Shown in pieces: positions 35,041-44,699 of a stretch of DNA of 64,000 nucleotides. The stretch covers positions 1,117,601 to 1,181,600 of the forward strand of contig NZ_SNYC01000003.1 of the NCBI RefSeq assembly GCF_004362715.1, written 5' to 3'. The stretch's first letter is position 1, and every line of letters begins with the position of its first letter. The notes under the pieces are model-generated. The model did not search any database. It was not told where the DNA came from and worked only from the letters and a program-made list of their open reading frames with translations. The DNA comes from Pedobacter metabolipauper (lineage in GTDB: Bacteria; Bacteroidota; Bacteroidia; Sphingobacteriales; Sphingobacteriaceae). The position numbers and the translations under genes are program-made.

Positions 35041-35130
35041 CTTATTTTTTGTATTAATGCTATTTTCCTGACCTGTAAAGGTATTGATTATATAAGTAGC
35101 CTGTATTTCTGCTCTATTGAGACAAGGGCA

Positions 35131-35165
35131 AAAATGTACTTTATTTATTAAATGAAGTACATTTT
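35131..35165. promoter_or_regulatory. Large inverted repeat in a divergent promoter region
   Basis: AAAATGTACTT at 35131-35141 and AAGTACATTTT at 35155-35165 are exact reverse complements across a 13-base spacer. It sits between the dehydrogenase start (35040) and the PLP-enzyme start (35198), 33 bases before the latter. A TAAATTTAG -7-like box follows at about 35168. The layout fits a repressor or activator operator. Confidence 0.6.
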
Positions 35166-35197
35166 ATTAAATTTAGTACCTTCATAAAAAATATTAA

Positions 35198-36370
35198 ATG
35201 ATTCCCAGAGGTAAGCTGGATATATCTTTTTCAGATATTGGTACCGGTATTTATTATTGTATCAGCAAGTTCTTAAAGTTCAACAGATCTTTAAGTCCGT
35301 TAAAAGACAATACGCTTTTATGTTTATCTGTAAGAACTGGTTTTGACCTTACCTTATCTGCATTAAAACTTCCTGCAGGTTCTGAGATAATTGTAACTAA
35401 TATCAATATCCCGGATATGTTTGCCATTATCAAGGCACATGGTCTGGTTGCAGTTCCAATCCCGTTATGTAAACACACATTAGGTATTTCTGCCAGACAG
35501 GTTGAAGCTGTTATTGGCCCAAACACGAAAGCAATCCTGGTTACCCATTTATTTGGTGCTGTAATGGACACTGAGGAATTAGCAGATATTGCCAGGCGCA
35601 AAGGATTACTGGTCATTGAAGATTGCGCGCAGGCTTTTATAGGAAGCAAATATACCGGGAATAAGCAGTCTGATGTTGTGATGTATAGTTTTGGATTGAT
35701 TAAAACCAATACAACCTTAACCGGTGCCATGCTTCAGATCAATAACCAGGTTCTTTGTACGGATGTCAGCGCCTTAAATGATGCTCTTCCCAGACAGAAA
35801 ACCCGCTTATATCTTAAAAAACTATTCAAGGGTCTTCTTATCAAAATACTCACTTTAAAAATCATATACTCGCTATTGTACCGGTTTAGCCGGGCTAAGG
35901 GAATCGATTTTGACGACCTTTTATCTGGTTTCTCTAAAGGATTTCCAGGAACAGATGTTATGAAGAAGATCAGATTTAGACCTTGTGTTCCAAATGAACA
36001 ATTAATGCATACCCGCTTAACTCATTTTTCTGACAAACAAATTAAAAAAAGAAAAGACCTGGCAACAGATCTTCTCCGGAATATTAGCCCTGATGCTGAA
36101 ATTGGAAAAAGAAATATAAACCACGCTCATTGGGTACTTCCCGTTCAATGCAAAGACCCTGAGCTTTTTATCTCCCGCTTACGTGCCAATGGCTTCGATG
36201 CCACAGCTAAAGCATCCAGTTTAGTTCAGCTTCCTGCAAGTACGATTGACCACGAAGACAATTATGATCTATTACAACTGGAACATTTGGTATATCTGCC
36301 TATGTTTACAGGAATGAGTAAGCATAAAAGAGAAGAATTAAATCTTTTGATCAATCAAAGCACCGGTTAA
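35198..36370 (+). CDS. DegT/DnrJ-family PLP aminotransferase-like protein
   Basis: A 390-residue fold-type I PLP enzyme of the DegT/DnrJ/EryC1/StrS group. The opening MIPRGKLDISFSDIG, the phosphate region and the D142 pair EDCAQAF, with lysine K169 in SFGLIKTNTT that should bind PLP, fit the family of sugar aminotransferases. The neighbouring genes are not sugar-nucleotide genes, so this is an orphan without a biosynthetic cluster. Substrate and function unknown. Confidence 0.82.
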   Translation: MIPRGKLDISFSDIGTGIYYCISKFLKFNRSLSPLKDNTLLCLSVRTGFDLTLSALKLPAGSEIIVTNINIPDMFAIIKAHGLVAVPIPLCKHTLGISARQVEAVIGPNTKAILVTHLFGAVMDTEELADIARRKGLLVIEDCAQAFIGSKYTGNKQSDVVMYSFGLIKTNTTLTGAMLQINNQVLCTDVSALNDALPRQKTRLYLKKLFKGLLIKILTLKIIYSLLYRFSRAKGIDFDDLLSGFSKGFPGTDVMKKIRFRPCVPNEQLMHTRLTHFSDKQIKKRKDLATDLLRNISPDAEIGKRNINHAHWVLPVQCKDPELFISRLRANGFDATAKASSLVQLPASTIDHEDNYDLLQLEHLVYLPMFTGMSKHKREELNLLINQSTG

Positions 36371-36448
36371 GCGTTTTTATTAAACTAATCGCCTTAATTT
36401 TTGTTGCTACAGCAACGCTTAACGGAAATTCAAAAGCGCATCACATCA

Positions 36449-37354
36449 ATGAAGTCAAAGTCTGCATCTCAAAAATCTATTTATAGTGCGTTAATCGCGA
36501 ATCTTTTAATTGCCATTACCAAATTTGTTGCCGGAGGATTAAGCAGCAGTGCAGCCATGATTTCTGAAGGGATCCACTCGCTGGTAGATACCGTAAATCA
36601 GCTGCTGCTGTTATTTGGTTTAAAGCAAAGCCGCAAACCAGCCGATGCGCTCCGCCCGTTTGGCTATGGTAAAGAATTATATTTCTGGTCTTTCATTGTT
36701 TCTATCTTAATTTTTGGTCTCGGTGGAGGTCTTTCCATCTACCAGGGTGTTACACACATCATCCACCCCGATGAGCTTAGAGATCCGACCTGGAATTATG
36801 TGGTCTTGGGTATATCGGTCATTTTTGAAGGAACTTCCCTTTACATTGCCTTTAAAGAATTCAATGAATCGCGTGGAGATGATAAGTTTTGGGCTGCTAT
36901 TATTAAAAGTAAGAATCCTGCTAGTTTTCTTGTTCTTTTTGAAGATGGCGGTGCGGTACTGGGGTTATTTATTGTAGCCATCTGCCTGTTCATTGGTCAC
37001 CAATTTAACTTGCCATTTTTAGATGGCTTAGCATCGCTTTTGGTTGGATTGCTCCTGGTTGTTATTTCTATTATCCTTGCACGCGAAAGCAGGAGTTTAT
37101 TGATGGGAGAAGGCATTGCATTGCCCACTCAACAGAAAATAATCCGATTGGCTGAAAAAGACCCGACGGTGATCCATGCCAGACATATTCTATCTACCTA
37201 TCAATCTCCGGAAGAAGTGGTATTGATGCTGATTGTTTCGTTTAAAGCGGATTTAAACACAGATGACATCAACGATGCCATTATCCGCATCCGGGGAGAC
37301 ATCAAAAAAGCCTTTCCATTTGTAAGTTTCATCATCATCCAACCCGAAGCCTGA
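36449..37354 (+). CDS. Cation diffusion facilitator transporter
   Basis: A 302-residue divalent-metal exporter of the CDF family, from ATG at 36449; an ATG at 36401 would add 16 residues. Six membrane helices are predicted in the first 220 residues, with the SAAMISEGIHSLVDTVNQLLLL segment typical of helix 2, and a cytoplasmic domain from about 225 (ARESRSLLMGEGIALPTQQKI). The usual HxxxD zinc site is seen as HSLVD. Export of Zn, Fe or Mn cannot be told apart. It starts 78 bases after the PLP enzyme gene. Confidence 0.9.
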   Translation: MKSKSASQKSIYSALIANLLIAITKFVAGGLSSSAAMISEGIHSLVDTVNQLLLLFGLKQSRKPADALRPFGYGKELYFWSFIVSILIFGLGGGLSIYQGVTHIIHPDELRDPTWNYVVLGISVIFEGTSLYIAFKEFNESRGDDKFWAAIIKSKNPASFLVLFEDGGAVLGLFIVAICLFIGHQFNLPFLDGLASLLVGLLLVVISIILARESRSLLMGEGIALPTQQKIIRLAEKDPTVIHARHILSTYQSPEEVVLMLIVSFKADLNTDDINDAIIRIRGDIKKAFPFVSFIIIQPEA

Positions 37355-37443
37355 TTTTAATATCATATCATTTCAATTAAATACAACGCTGTTAGTTTGT
37401 GTTAACTGGACTTTCAATTCAAACTTTAATTGACAACGAAAAT

Positions 37444-38715
37444 TTAATCAGGATTAAGATCAATGACAAAGTCTGTTTGACCGGGCTTTACTGTTTTTAA
37501 TGAAAATTCAAACCCATGGTTCAGCAGAATTTCCCTAACCAGTGTTAGCCCGATTCCCTGTCCGTCTTTTTTTGTAGTGAAGAACGGACTAAATAACTGC
37601 TCACTCAATAAATCGGAAATACCTGCACCGCTATCAGAAATGACCAGTTGGTTTAGTATGGCATCGATGCTTACCGTAACCGTACCCTGATGATCTATAG
37701 CTTCAATTGCATTTTTATAGATGTTGATCAATACCTGACCCATTTGCTGAATGTCAGCATTTATATAAAAGGGATCTACTGGCAGCTTAAACTTAAAACT
37801 AACCTGATGCTCATTCGCTTTGATCTGCATGAAATCTGAAACGGAGTGAATTAGCGCACACAGATCAACACTGCGCTTACTGACCGGGGAAAGCTTTACC
37901 AGATCTGCAAAATTGCGCATGAACAGGTTAAGGTTTTGATTTCGCTCTACGGCAACATACATCGCATTTTTTAACGCATCTTTATCTTTAGAAACCCAAA
38001 GACTTCCATGATCAAGCGCCATATTGATAATTGAGTTTACTGGTCCTATGGTATTGTTTACCTCATGGGCCATCATCTTGATCACTTTTCCATAAGCATT
38101 CTTTTCAGCCTCAAAGATCTCTGCCGTTACTTCTTCGATCATCACAAATACCCTGGAAAAACCACGGTCTATAAAATATGATTTCTGTAGTTTATAGGTA
38201 TTAAATCCCCCTATCCGGATCATTTTAGATTCGCCTGCCTTTAAATGTGTTATCTGCTCAAGAAACAGGGATGGATTGGGCGTTAGGATTAAGGATGCTT
38301 TAGGATTGATCTGTGTGATCTGCTGGTCATAATCAAGAATGATGATACCTGTTGGCGACGTATGAATGAGTTTTTCCAAAAAGAAATGCTGTTCTTCCTG
38401 CTTGGTACGCTCAATTCTTAGTTCATCAATCATTTGATTGTATACAGAGATGAGGTTATCCATTTCGGGTTTACCTGTAGGCAAAAATTTCACATTAAAG
38501 TCTTTGTCTTTGATCGCATTGATCCCTTCATTTAAATAAACCAGGGGCTGAACCAGCTGCTGGTATAACTTGATCGAGATGACCACTGAAATGATGATCA
38601 CTACCTCTGATGCAATAAACAGGAGCTTATTATTTTCAAAGATCAGATAGGTTAACACCACAAATATGAGGTGAAGCATTACCATAAACAGGATGTACTT
38701 AGTCTTCAGTTTCAT
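37444..38715 (-). CDS. Histidine kinase of the NtrY type, last gene of the efflux operon
   Basis: A 423-residue inner-membrane kinase from ATG at 38715 (an upstream ATG at 38757 adds 14 residues and would sit inside the regulator gene). Two close helices at about 6-26 and 31-50, a HAMP-like region to about 100, a PAS-like segment at about 112-200, H217 in MMAHEVNNTIGPVNS, and the ATPase domain with INIYKNAIEA, DSGAGISD and GQGIGLTLV. The absence of a periplasmic loop suggests sensing in or near the membrane. It overlaps the end of the sigma-54 activator gene by 17 bases; the two should form a phosphotransfer pair. Confidence 0.9.
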   Translation of the reverse strand: MKLKTKYILFMVMLHLIFVVLTYLIFENNKLLFIASEVVIIISVVISIKLYQQLVQPLVYLNEGINAIKDKDFNVKFLPTGKPEMDNLISVYNQMIDELRIERTKQEEQHFFLEKLIHTSPTGIIILDYDQQITQINPKASLILTPNPSLFLEQITHLKAGESKMIRIGGFNTYKLQKSYFIDRGFSRVFVMIEEVTAEIFEAEKNAYGKVIKMMAHEVNNTIGPVNSIINMALDHGSLWVSKDKDALKNAMYVAVERNQNLNLFMRNFADLVKLSPVSKRSVDLCALIHSVSDFMQIKANEHQVSFKFKLPVDPFYINADIQQMGQVLINIYKNAIEAIDHQGTVTVSIDAILNQLVISDSGAGISDLLSEQLFSPFFTTKKDGQGIGLTLVREILLNHGFEFSLKTVKPGQTDFVIDLNPD

Positions 38716-40078
38716 TAAATGGAATTTGATACTTTTCCAGCCTGCGGTACAGTGCATTCCTGGTAATCCCTAAGGATGCGGCGGCCTTGCTGATCTTATT
38801 CTGGTGGAAGTTCATGGCTCTTTTTACCATCTCTACTTCCATTTGCTCAAGAGTAATGGTACCGACAACCGGAAACTGGGTATTTATTTTTTTTGACGGA
38901 GCCTGTTCCAGCTGTACTTTAAAATCATCCAGACCCAGTTCATCATTTTTACTGACCAGGATACTTCTTTCGACCAGATTTTTCAGCTCCCTGATGTTGC
39001 CTGGCAGCGGCAGCTGCTGCAGCCATTTCATTGCCGCAGCGGATACGGATAATGCCGGACGGTTATAGATCTCTTTCAGGTTATTGATAAAAAAACTGAC
39101 CAGCAACGGGATGTCACCCGGGCGTTCACGCAGGGCGGGCAAACGAATGGTGATCAGGTTGATGCGATACAACAGATCTTCCCTGAAAGTGCCCGCACCG
39201 ACCATTTCCTGAAGGTTTTTATTTGTTGCACACACCACCCTGATATCGACCACTTTTGTTCTGCTGCTTCCCAATACCTCATAGGTCCGGTCTTGCAGCA
39301 CCCGCAGCAATTTAACCTGACTGCCGGGTTCCAGATCTCCAATCTCATCTAAAAAGATGGTGCCTTTATTGGCCATTTCAAAACGGCCCGTCCGGTCAAA
39401 TCGCGCATCGGTAAATGCGCCGCGTACATGGCCAAACATTTCACTTTCAAACAATGAGGATGAAATACCGCCGAGGTTCACTTTTATAAATGGCTTATTG
39501 CGCCTCAGACTGTTTTCATGGATCGCTTCTGCAATGAGTTCCTTGCCGGTACCGCTTTCGCCCATTACCAACACCGATGCATCGGTACCGGATACCCGTC
39601 CAATTGTTTCCAAAATGGCCAGCATCGCAGGATCTTCCGCTATAATATGATCAAACTGATATTTTTTATCGAGCTGTTTACGGGTAACGTGTTCTTTCTT
39701 TGCCGATTTTAACTCTACCAGTGTCTTTACGGACTGCAATACATGTTCGTTGTTCCAGGGCTTATGGATAAAATCATTTGCACCCAGTTTCATTCCCTGA
39801 ACCGCCAGGTCTATACTTGCCCAGCCTGTGATGAGAATGATTGGAAGATCGGAACCTGTATTTCTGACCCGGGTTAACAGATCCATCCCCTCTTTACCGG
39901 AGGTATCAATTGAAAAATTAAGATCCATGATGATCAGTTCCAGGTTATTGTGCTCCAATGACCTTAGTGCCTCTGCTGCATTATTTGCCGTGGTTACCTG
40001 CTTTCCAGCATTTTCCAGCAAAAGCGTGAGGGAGGTTCTTACCGCAATATCGTCATCAACAATTAATATCATATACAA
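38699..40078 (-). CDS. Sigma-54-dependent response regulator (NtrC family)
   Basis: A 459-residue activator: receiver at about 3-122 with D52 (IIMDLNF), AAA+ domain at about 145-380 with Walker A GESGTGKE, the GAFTGA-like loop as GAFTDA (common in Bacteroidota), LFLDEIG-type Walker B (IFLDEIGD), and a C-terminal Fis-type helix-turn-helix (KISKAAASLGITRNALYRRLEKY). It should hydrolyse ATP to open sigma-54 promoter complexes, and the matching promoter is at 45969-45985 upstream of its own operon. It starts 12 bases after the permease gene. Confidence 0.95.
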   Translation of the reverse strand: MYMILIVDDDIAVRTSLTLLLENAGKQVTTANNAAEALRSLEHNNLELIIMDLNFSIDTSGKEGMDLLTRVRNTGSDLPIILITGWASIDLAVQGMKLGANDFIHKPWNNEHVLQSVKTLVELKSAKKEHVTRKQLDKKYQFDHIIAEDPAMLAILETIGRVSGTDASVLVMGESGTGKELIAEAIHENSLRRNKPFIKVNLGGISSSLFESEMFGHVRGAFTDARFDRTGRFEMANKGTIFLDEIGDLEPGSQVKLLRVLQDRTYEVLGSSRTKVVDIRVVCATNKNLQEMVGAGTFREDLLYRINLITIRLPALRERPGDIPLLVSFFINNLKEIYNRPALSVSAAAMKWLQQLPLPGNIRELKNLVERSILVSKNDELGLDDFKVQLEQAPSKKINTQFPVVGTITLEQMEVEMVKRAMNFHQNKISKAAASLGITRNALYRRLEKYQIPFNETED

Positions 40079-40090
40079 ATATAATATAAG

Positions 40091-41272
40091 TTATTCTTCA
40101 TGTAAGGCTACTGCCGGATGAATAGCCGCTGCTTGTTTGCCTGGATAAAGTGAGCAAAGAAAAACCAACAGGTACACGAACAGCAAAGACAACAACAAGG
40201 CTACCAGGTACACACTTGACGCGATATTAAACACATTAAGCAACGGAAACTGAATGGCAAAGAATGTTCCCACGATAAGTGCGAGGGTAGCCAAAATTAA
40301 TGACTCGCTCACCAGCTGATAACTGACTGATCTGCCGCTGGCGCCAATGGCCCTGCGTAAACCTATTTCTCCCCTCCTTTTACTGATGTTGTACCAGAGT
40401 ACGCCAAACAGGCCAAGGGCGACATTGATGATCAGGAAGCCGGCAATGATGATGAAGATGGTCATTGGAAATATGACATCTCCATTTTTAGCATCGTGAA
40501 TTTCTGATAAATGAACGATCTCAATGTTCGAATTCTTAATGTTGTTCGCTAAAACCTTGTACAGTTTACTTTCAAATGCAGCGTCGGCATCGGGGCTTAC
40601 TTTAATTAATATATCTCCTATCCACTTCCGGGATCCGGTATCTATCCGGTTATACATCGCATATCCGGCAGTCAGGTAATCGCCATCTGCTTTTACATCC
40701 TGAACCACCCCGATCACTTTCATCTTGGCATTTTCCTCGTCGCCGATTAATTTTCCAACAGCACTTTCTGTACCGAACATGGCTTTTTTTAGGGCGTCAT
40801 TGATTACGATGGGATTATATTTATTTACCCCATCGGTATTGTTAAACCAGCGCCCTTCACTGAGGTTCATTGACAGTACGGTATGATAGGTATCTTCCGT
40901 AAAATAGGTATTTATGCGATCATATTTTCTCCCATTACTGGTAAAACCGGTAGTAGAATGGCTGTTTGCGTAAGGAAAATTGCTGCTGGAATAGGTAATT
41001 TCCTGAACTTTAGACAGGGATTTAATATTGGTCCTTACATTTTCAAAGAACATTTTCAGGGAATCCGCATCCTTAATCTTTAACGAATTATTAAAGCTTA
41101 CCGCCCAGACCCGTTCATATGCTATACCTCTGGGCTTACTATAATTCTGGTAATAAAAAACAAGAGAAGAGAACACGGCAAAAACAACCATAAAGGATAC
41201 CAGAATCTCTGAGAGGAATAGAAAGTTTTGTTTTCTTTTATTCCAGATCAATTTAAATAAATGCTTAAACAT
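40091..41272 (-). CDS. FtsX/MacB-like ABC permease (second copy)
   Basis: A 393-residue inner-membrane protein of the MacB/FtsX type. One N-terminal helix (about 16-36), a large periplasmic domain with the MacB_PCD signature, and three C-terminal helices at about 276-385, with the typical ISKRRGEIGLRRAIGAS coupling helix for ATPase contact. It differs from the preceding permease, so the exporter is probably a heterodimer. Cargo unknown. Confidence 0.9.
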   Translation of the reverse strand: MFKHLFKLIWNKRKQNFLFLSEILVSFMVVFAVFSSLVFYYQNYSKPRGIAYERVWAVSFNNSLKIKDADSLKMFFENVRTNIKSLSKVQEITYSSSNFPYANSHSTTGFTSNGRKYDRINTYFTEDTYHTVLSMNLSEGRWFNNTDGVNKYNPIVINDALKKAMFGTESAVGKLIGDEENAKMKVIGVVQDVKADGDYLTAGYAMYNRIDTGSRKWIGDILIKVSPDADAAFESKLYKVLANNIKNSNIEIVHLSEIHDAKNGDVIFPMTIFIIIAGFLIINVALGLFGVLWYNISKRRGEIGLRRAIGASGRSVSYQLVSESLILATLALIVGTFFAIQFPLLNVFNIASSVYLVALLLSLLFVYLLVFLCSLYPGKQAAAIHPAVALHEE

Positions 41273-41294
41273 AATAGTTTCTTTAGATCGTTTA

Positions 41295-42533
41295 TTATTG
41301 TGATTTTAACGCGGTAACTACATTTAACCTGGACATGCGCCACGCTGGATATACTCCGGATAGCAATCCAAAGAGCAGACAGATCACCAGTCCGAAAGAC
41401 AGCACTGTTAGGTTTAAAGACAGACTTAGATTTGGAACAAGATTGGATTGGTTAAATGCATAGATCACAATGATGGATAATACGACACCAATCAACCCGC
41501 CCAAAAGGGTCAGAATAATGTTCTCCACTACAAACTGGTAGACCAGTGTTCTTGAAGAAGCCCCAAAGGCTTTACGAACGCCAATCTCAGACGATCTTTC
41601 CATGATCCGGGTAATGTTTATGTTGATGAGGTTAATGGTTGGCAGCAGTAAAAACAGGAGAATTACTAAACTCATGATGGTAATCATTAACCATATTCCT
41701 GAATTTGCCCCATTGCCAAATATGTTTCTGGAAAATGCTTCCAGGCTGGTATCGGCATTCACATACATCAAATCAAATTCCTTATCCCCATGCGGTACTT
41801 TGGCGATCATCTGTTCGTATTCGGCCTTCATTTTGGGCATTTCTGCCTCCGAACGTGCGAGTAGCACTGCGCCATAACCACCCAGTAAGCCTACTTCTTT
41901 GTAATCGCTTTTAGATACGGTATATGGAAGGTACAGGTCTGCATAGAAATTACGCAGGGTTCTGGGCAAGTCTTTAACAACACCAACAACCCGGTAACTC
42001 ACATTATCTGCCTCAATGTATTTTCCGACAGCTGTAGCTACATCGCCAAAGTAATTCTTCCTGGTGGCCGCTGTAATGACAGCAACATGGGCTGCTTGTT
42101 CAATTTGCTGTTTGCTATAAGGCTTACCTTCCAGAAACTGGTATTCAGCAACATCCCAGTAGTCGGCATTGGTATACTTATATTCAATAACCAGCTTCTT
42201 GTTGTTAATATAGGTATTTGCAGGGCTAGAAAACGTAAATATCGCCACCTTCTCCGGTGTTTTAAGTTTAGAAATGTACTTACTCAGCAAATGATATGAT
42301 GCGGAGCTTACATTGATCCAGCCGTCTTTTGAATTTTCTAATTGTACGCGGGTGATATACAATGACCGGGCTCTTTTATAATCCGGATAATCGGGACTAA
42401 ACATTTTATCTGTAAAGGCAGTAGCTACCATGAGGATGGTGAGCGTAAAGCTGATTCCGAATAAACTGATAAAAGTGAAGAACTTTCTTCTCTTTAATAC
42501 CGCTATAGCTATTTTAAAGTAATTTTTAAGCAT
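41295..42533 (-). CDS. FtsX/MacB-like ABC permease (first copy)
   Basis: A 412-residue permease with the same layout: N-terminal helix (about 18-40), MacB_PCD-like periplasmic domain, three C-terminal helices at about 280-400 and the coupling motif RSSEIGVRKAFGAS. It lies two bases after the ATPase gene and 22 bases before the second permease. Along with the ATPase, adaptor and TolC-like protein it makes a MacAB-TolC-style machine. Confidence 0.9.
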   Translation of the reverse strand: MLKNYFKIAIAVLKRRKFFTFISLFGISFTLTILMVATAFTDKMFSPDYPDYKRARSLYITRVQLENSKDGWINVSSASYHLLSKYISKLKTPEKVAIFTFSSPANTYINNKKLVIEYKYTNADYWDVAEYQFLEGKPYSKQQIEQAAHVAVITAATRKNYFGDVATAVGKYIEADNVSYRVVGVVKDLPRTLRNFYADLYLPYTVSKSDYKEVGLLGGYGAVLLARSEAEMPKMKAEYEQMIAKVPHGDKEFDLMYVNADTSLEAFSRNIFGNGANSGIWLMITIMSLVILLFLLLPTINLININITRIMERSSEIGVRKAFGASSRTLVYQFVVENIILTLLGGLIGVVLSIIVIYAFNQSNLVPNLSLSLNLTVLSFGLVICLLFGLLSGVYPAWRMSRLNVVTALKSQ

Positions 42534-42535
42534 AA

Positions 42536-43201
42536 CTATACGACTTGAGATCCATCAAATAATCGAACCAGGCGATGTGTTTTATGCGCCATATTTTCAT
42601 CATGGGTAACCATGATGATGGTAGTTCCGTCATTCTTGTTCAGGTTGATCAGGATCTCCATGATCTCGTTCCCCATTGCACTGTCCAGGTTTCCTGTAGG
42701 TTCATCGGCGAGTATGATCTGCGGTTTACCAACAATGGCACGTGCAATGGCTACCCGCTGGCGCTGTCCGCCAGAAAGCTGATTTGGAAAATGCCTGAGC
42801 CTGTTGCTTAGTCCAACCTTTTCCAAAGCTTCTGTGGCAAGATCTTTCCGTTCTTTGGCCGATGATGCTCTGTACAAAAGCGGAAGCTCTACGTTGTCTA
42901 TTACCTGAAGGTCATTGATCAGATGGTAGCTCTGAAAGATAAACCCGAGTTTTTTGTTCCGGAACTTTGCCAGTTGCTGGTCTGAAAATTTGCTGACATC
43001 CTGGTCGTCAATCCGGATAATCCCTTTCGATGGTTCATCCAGCAGCCCCATAATATTCAACAGTGTACTTTTACCACATCCTGAGGGCCCCATGATGGAT
43101 AAAAATTCACCTTTTGCAACATCCAGACTGATGCCGTTGACAGCCAGTGTTTCAACCGTATCTGTACGGTATACCTTTTCAATATTTTGTAAACGTATCA
43201 T
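42536..43201 (-). CDS. ABC transporter ATP-binding protein (LolD/MacB type)
   Basis: A 221-residue ATPase that drives the two FtsX-like permeases. Walker A is GPSGCGKST, the signature is LSGGQRQRVAIARA, Walker B is IILADEPTGNLD, followed by the switch histidine in MVTHD. The length and the conserved Q-loop/X-loop sequences fit the LolD/MacB/FtsE group. Mechanotransmission to the outer membrane is the family's usual task. Confidence 0.96.
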   Translation of the reverse strand: MIRLQNIEKVYRTDTVETLAVNGISLDVAKGEFLSIMGPSGCGKSTLLNIMGLLDEPSKGIIRIDDQDVSKFSDQQLAKFRNKKLGFIFQSYHLINDLQVIDNVELPLLYRASSAKERKDLATEALEKVGLSNRLRHFPNQLSGGQRQRVAIARAIVGKPQIILADEPTGNLDSAMGNEIMEILINLNKNDGTTIIMVTHDENMAHKTHRLVRLFDGSQVV

Positions 43202-43226
43202 AGTGTATAATTTTACTAATTATTTA

Positions 43227-44699
43227 TTAATAAGTTATTTTTTCATTCTTTTCAAAATCAAACAGCGACAGGTACCGCAGCTGGTAATAAGCTCCCCAGA
43301 AGTCCCTCAACGATGCAATGTAATCCCGTTTGGCCCGGTCACTTTCCTGAAAGGCAATACTGAGGTCTGTGATGCTTAGATTTCCAAGCACGTAGCGCTC
43401 ACTGGCAATCTGGTATTTTTCAGACGCAATGCGGTCTGCCTGCACCGTTAGATCCATCTGTTCGCGGATCATGTTAAAGAGTGTTACCTGGGTTACGATC
43501 TGCTGTTTAAAGGTTTGCTTGTCCTGCTCTACTTCATAGGTTGTAAATTGTTCATTAGCCTGTGCTGTTTTAGCCTTTGACTTAGACCTTCCCCAATCCA
43601 TTACCGGGATAGATAGCTGAAGATGCACTGACTGCTGACTTTTGGGTGAGCGGTACACATCAAAAATGCTGCTGGCTGCATTTGAAAATCCGAGGTTGGC
43701 ATTGAGGGTTGCGTTGAGGCCATTTTCGCCTTTTGCCTTGGCTACTGCTTTTTTTGCTTCCGCGATGCGCCTGACAAATGCAATGGCATCTGACCGGTTC
43801 TCAAATGCTTCAGACAGTACACGGTCTGCCGAGACACTCATCTGGTTTACCTCTGCTGGTGTAACCAGTACGATTCTTTCTGCTCCGTCAAGACCAGCAT
43901 AGCTCCGCAGGTTCAGCGTGGCTATTTCTACATCACGCCTGGCCGTTCCAACTGATTTTTGCGCATTTAACTGTTCCAGCTGCAGCTGAAGGATCTCATT
44001 TTTTGAGATTTTCCCCAATTCAAACTTGGTGTTCGCAATGCTGAGGATCTTTCCGGTATTGATGTAATTTGTTTCTGCAATGTGCAGGTTTACCTGTGCC
44101 AGCAGCAAGTCAAAGAAGTAACCGGTTACTTGTACTGAGATCTGTTCCTGAGACTCTATATAGGCCTGTTTACTTTCATTGAACTTGAGCGGTTCTATCT
44201 TCTTATCCCATTTTAAACTGTTAAACTGCAGCAATGGCTGTGTGTATCCCAGTCCGTATGGAATTCCATTATACAGCACATTATCCCTGTCAAAATCAGT
44301 AAACCGCTGCAATTGCGTGGTTCCATAGATGGTACCTCCTGTTGCCGCCAGACTCTGACTGAAATTTAAGGTTAGTGATGAATTATCGTTATGGATGGGT
44401 TGAAAAAGAATGGTTCCATCTGGCTGAAGCACCTGCGCATATGTTTTATTATATCCGGGCAGCGTTCCGCTTAGCGAAAGCTGGGGCTGATAGTTTGACT
44501 TAAACGTACGCCACTCCCAGTATTTGGTTTCTTTTACGGTAACCGCCTGCTTCGCTGAAATGGAATTGGCCTTTGCTTTGGCCACCACTTCCGTTAATGT
44601 TAACCGCAGTGTATCTGCCTGGCTATTGCCCAGTGCTGTTAAGCTGCACAGTATAGCAGATGCTAAAAGCATGGAGATTTTCATATTCTTTAGCATCAT
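43227..44699 (-). CDS. TolC-family outer-membrane channel
   Basis: A 490-residue outer-membrane efflux protein: signal peptide at 1-28 (ending ALGNSQA), then alternating amphipathic strands and long coiled-coil helices (about 175-260 and 385-460) with the duplicated OEP repeat, including the AKANSISAKQA start and QSDRAKRDYIASLRDFWGAYYQL end. Its ATG overlaps the end of the adaptor gene by four bases (44696-44699). It should give an exit duct for the ABC exporter. Confidence 0.93.
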   Translation of the reverse strand: MMLKNMKISMLLASAILCSLTALGNSQADTLRLTLTEVVAKAKANSISAKQAVTVKETKYWEWRTFKSNYQPQLSLSGTLPGYNKTYAQVLQPDGTILFQPIHNDNSSLTLNFSQSLAATGGTIYGTTQLQRFTDFDRDNVLYNGIPYGLGYTQPLLQFNSLKWDKKIEPLKFNESKQAYIESQEQISVQVTGYFFDLLLAQVNLHIAETNYINTGKILSIANTKFELGKISKNEILQLQLEQLNAQKSVGTARRDVEIATLNLRSYAGLDGAERIVLVTPAEVNQMSVSADRVLSEAFENRSDAIAFVRRIAEAKKAVAKAKGENGLNATLNANLGFSNAASSIFDVYRSPKSQQSVHLQLSIPVMDWGRSKSKAKTAQANEQFTTYEVEQDKQTFKQQIVTQVTLFNMIREQMDLTVQADRIASEKYQIASERYVLGNLSITDLSIAFQESDRAKRDYIASLRDFWGAYYQLRYLSLFDFEKNEKITY

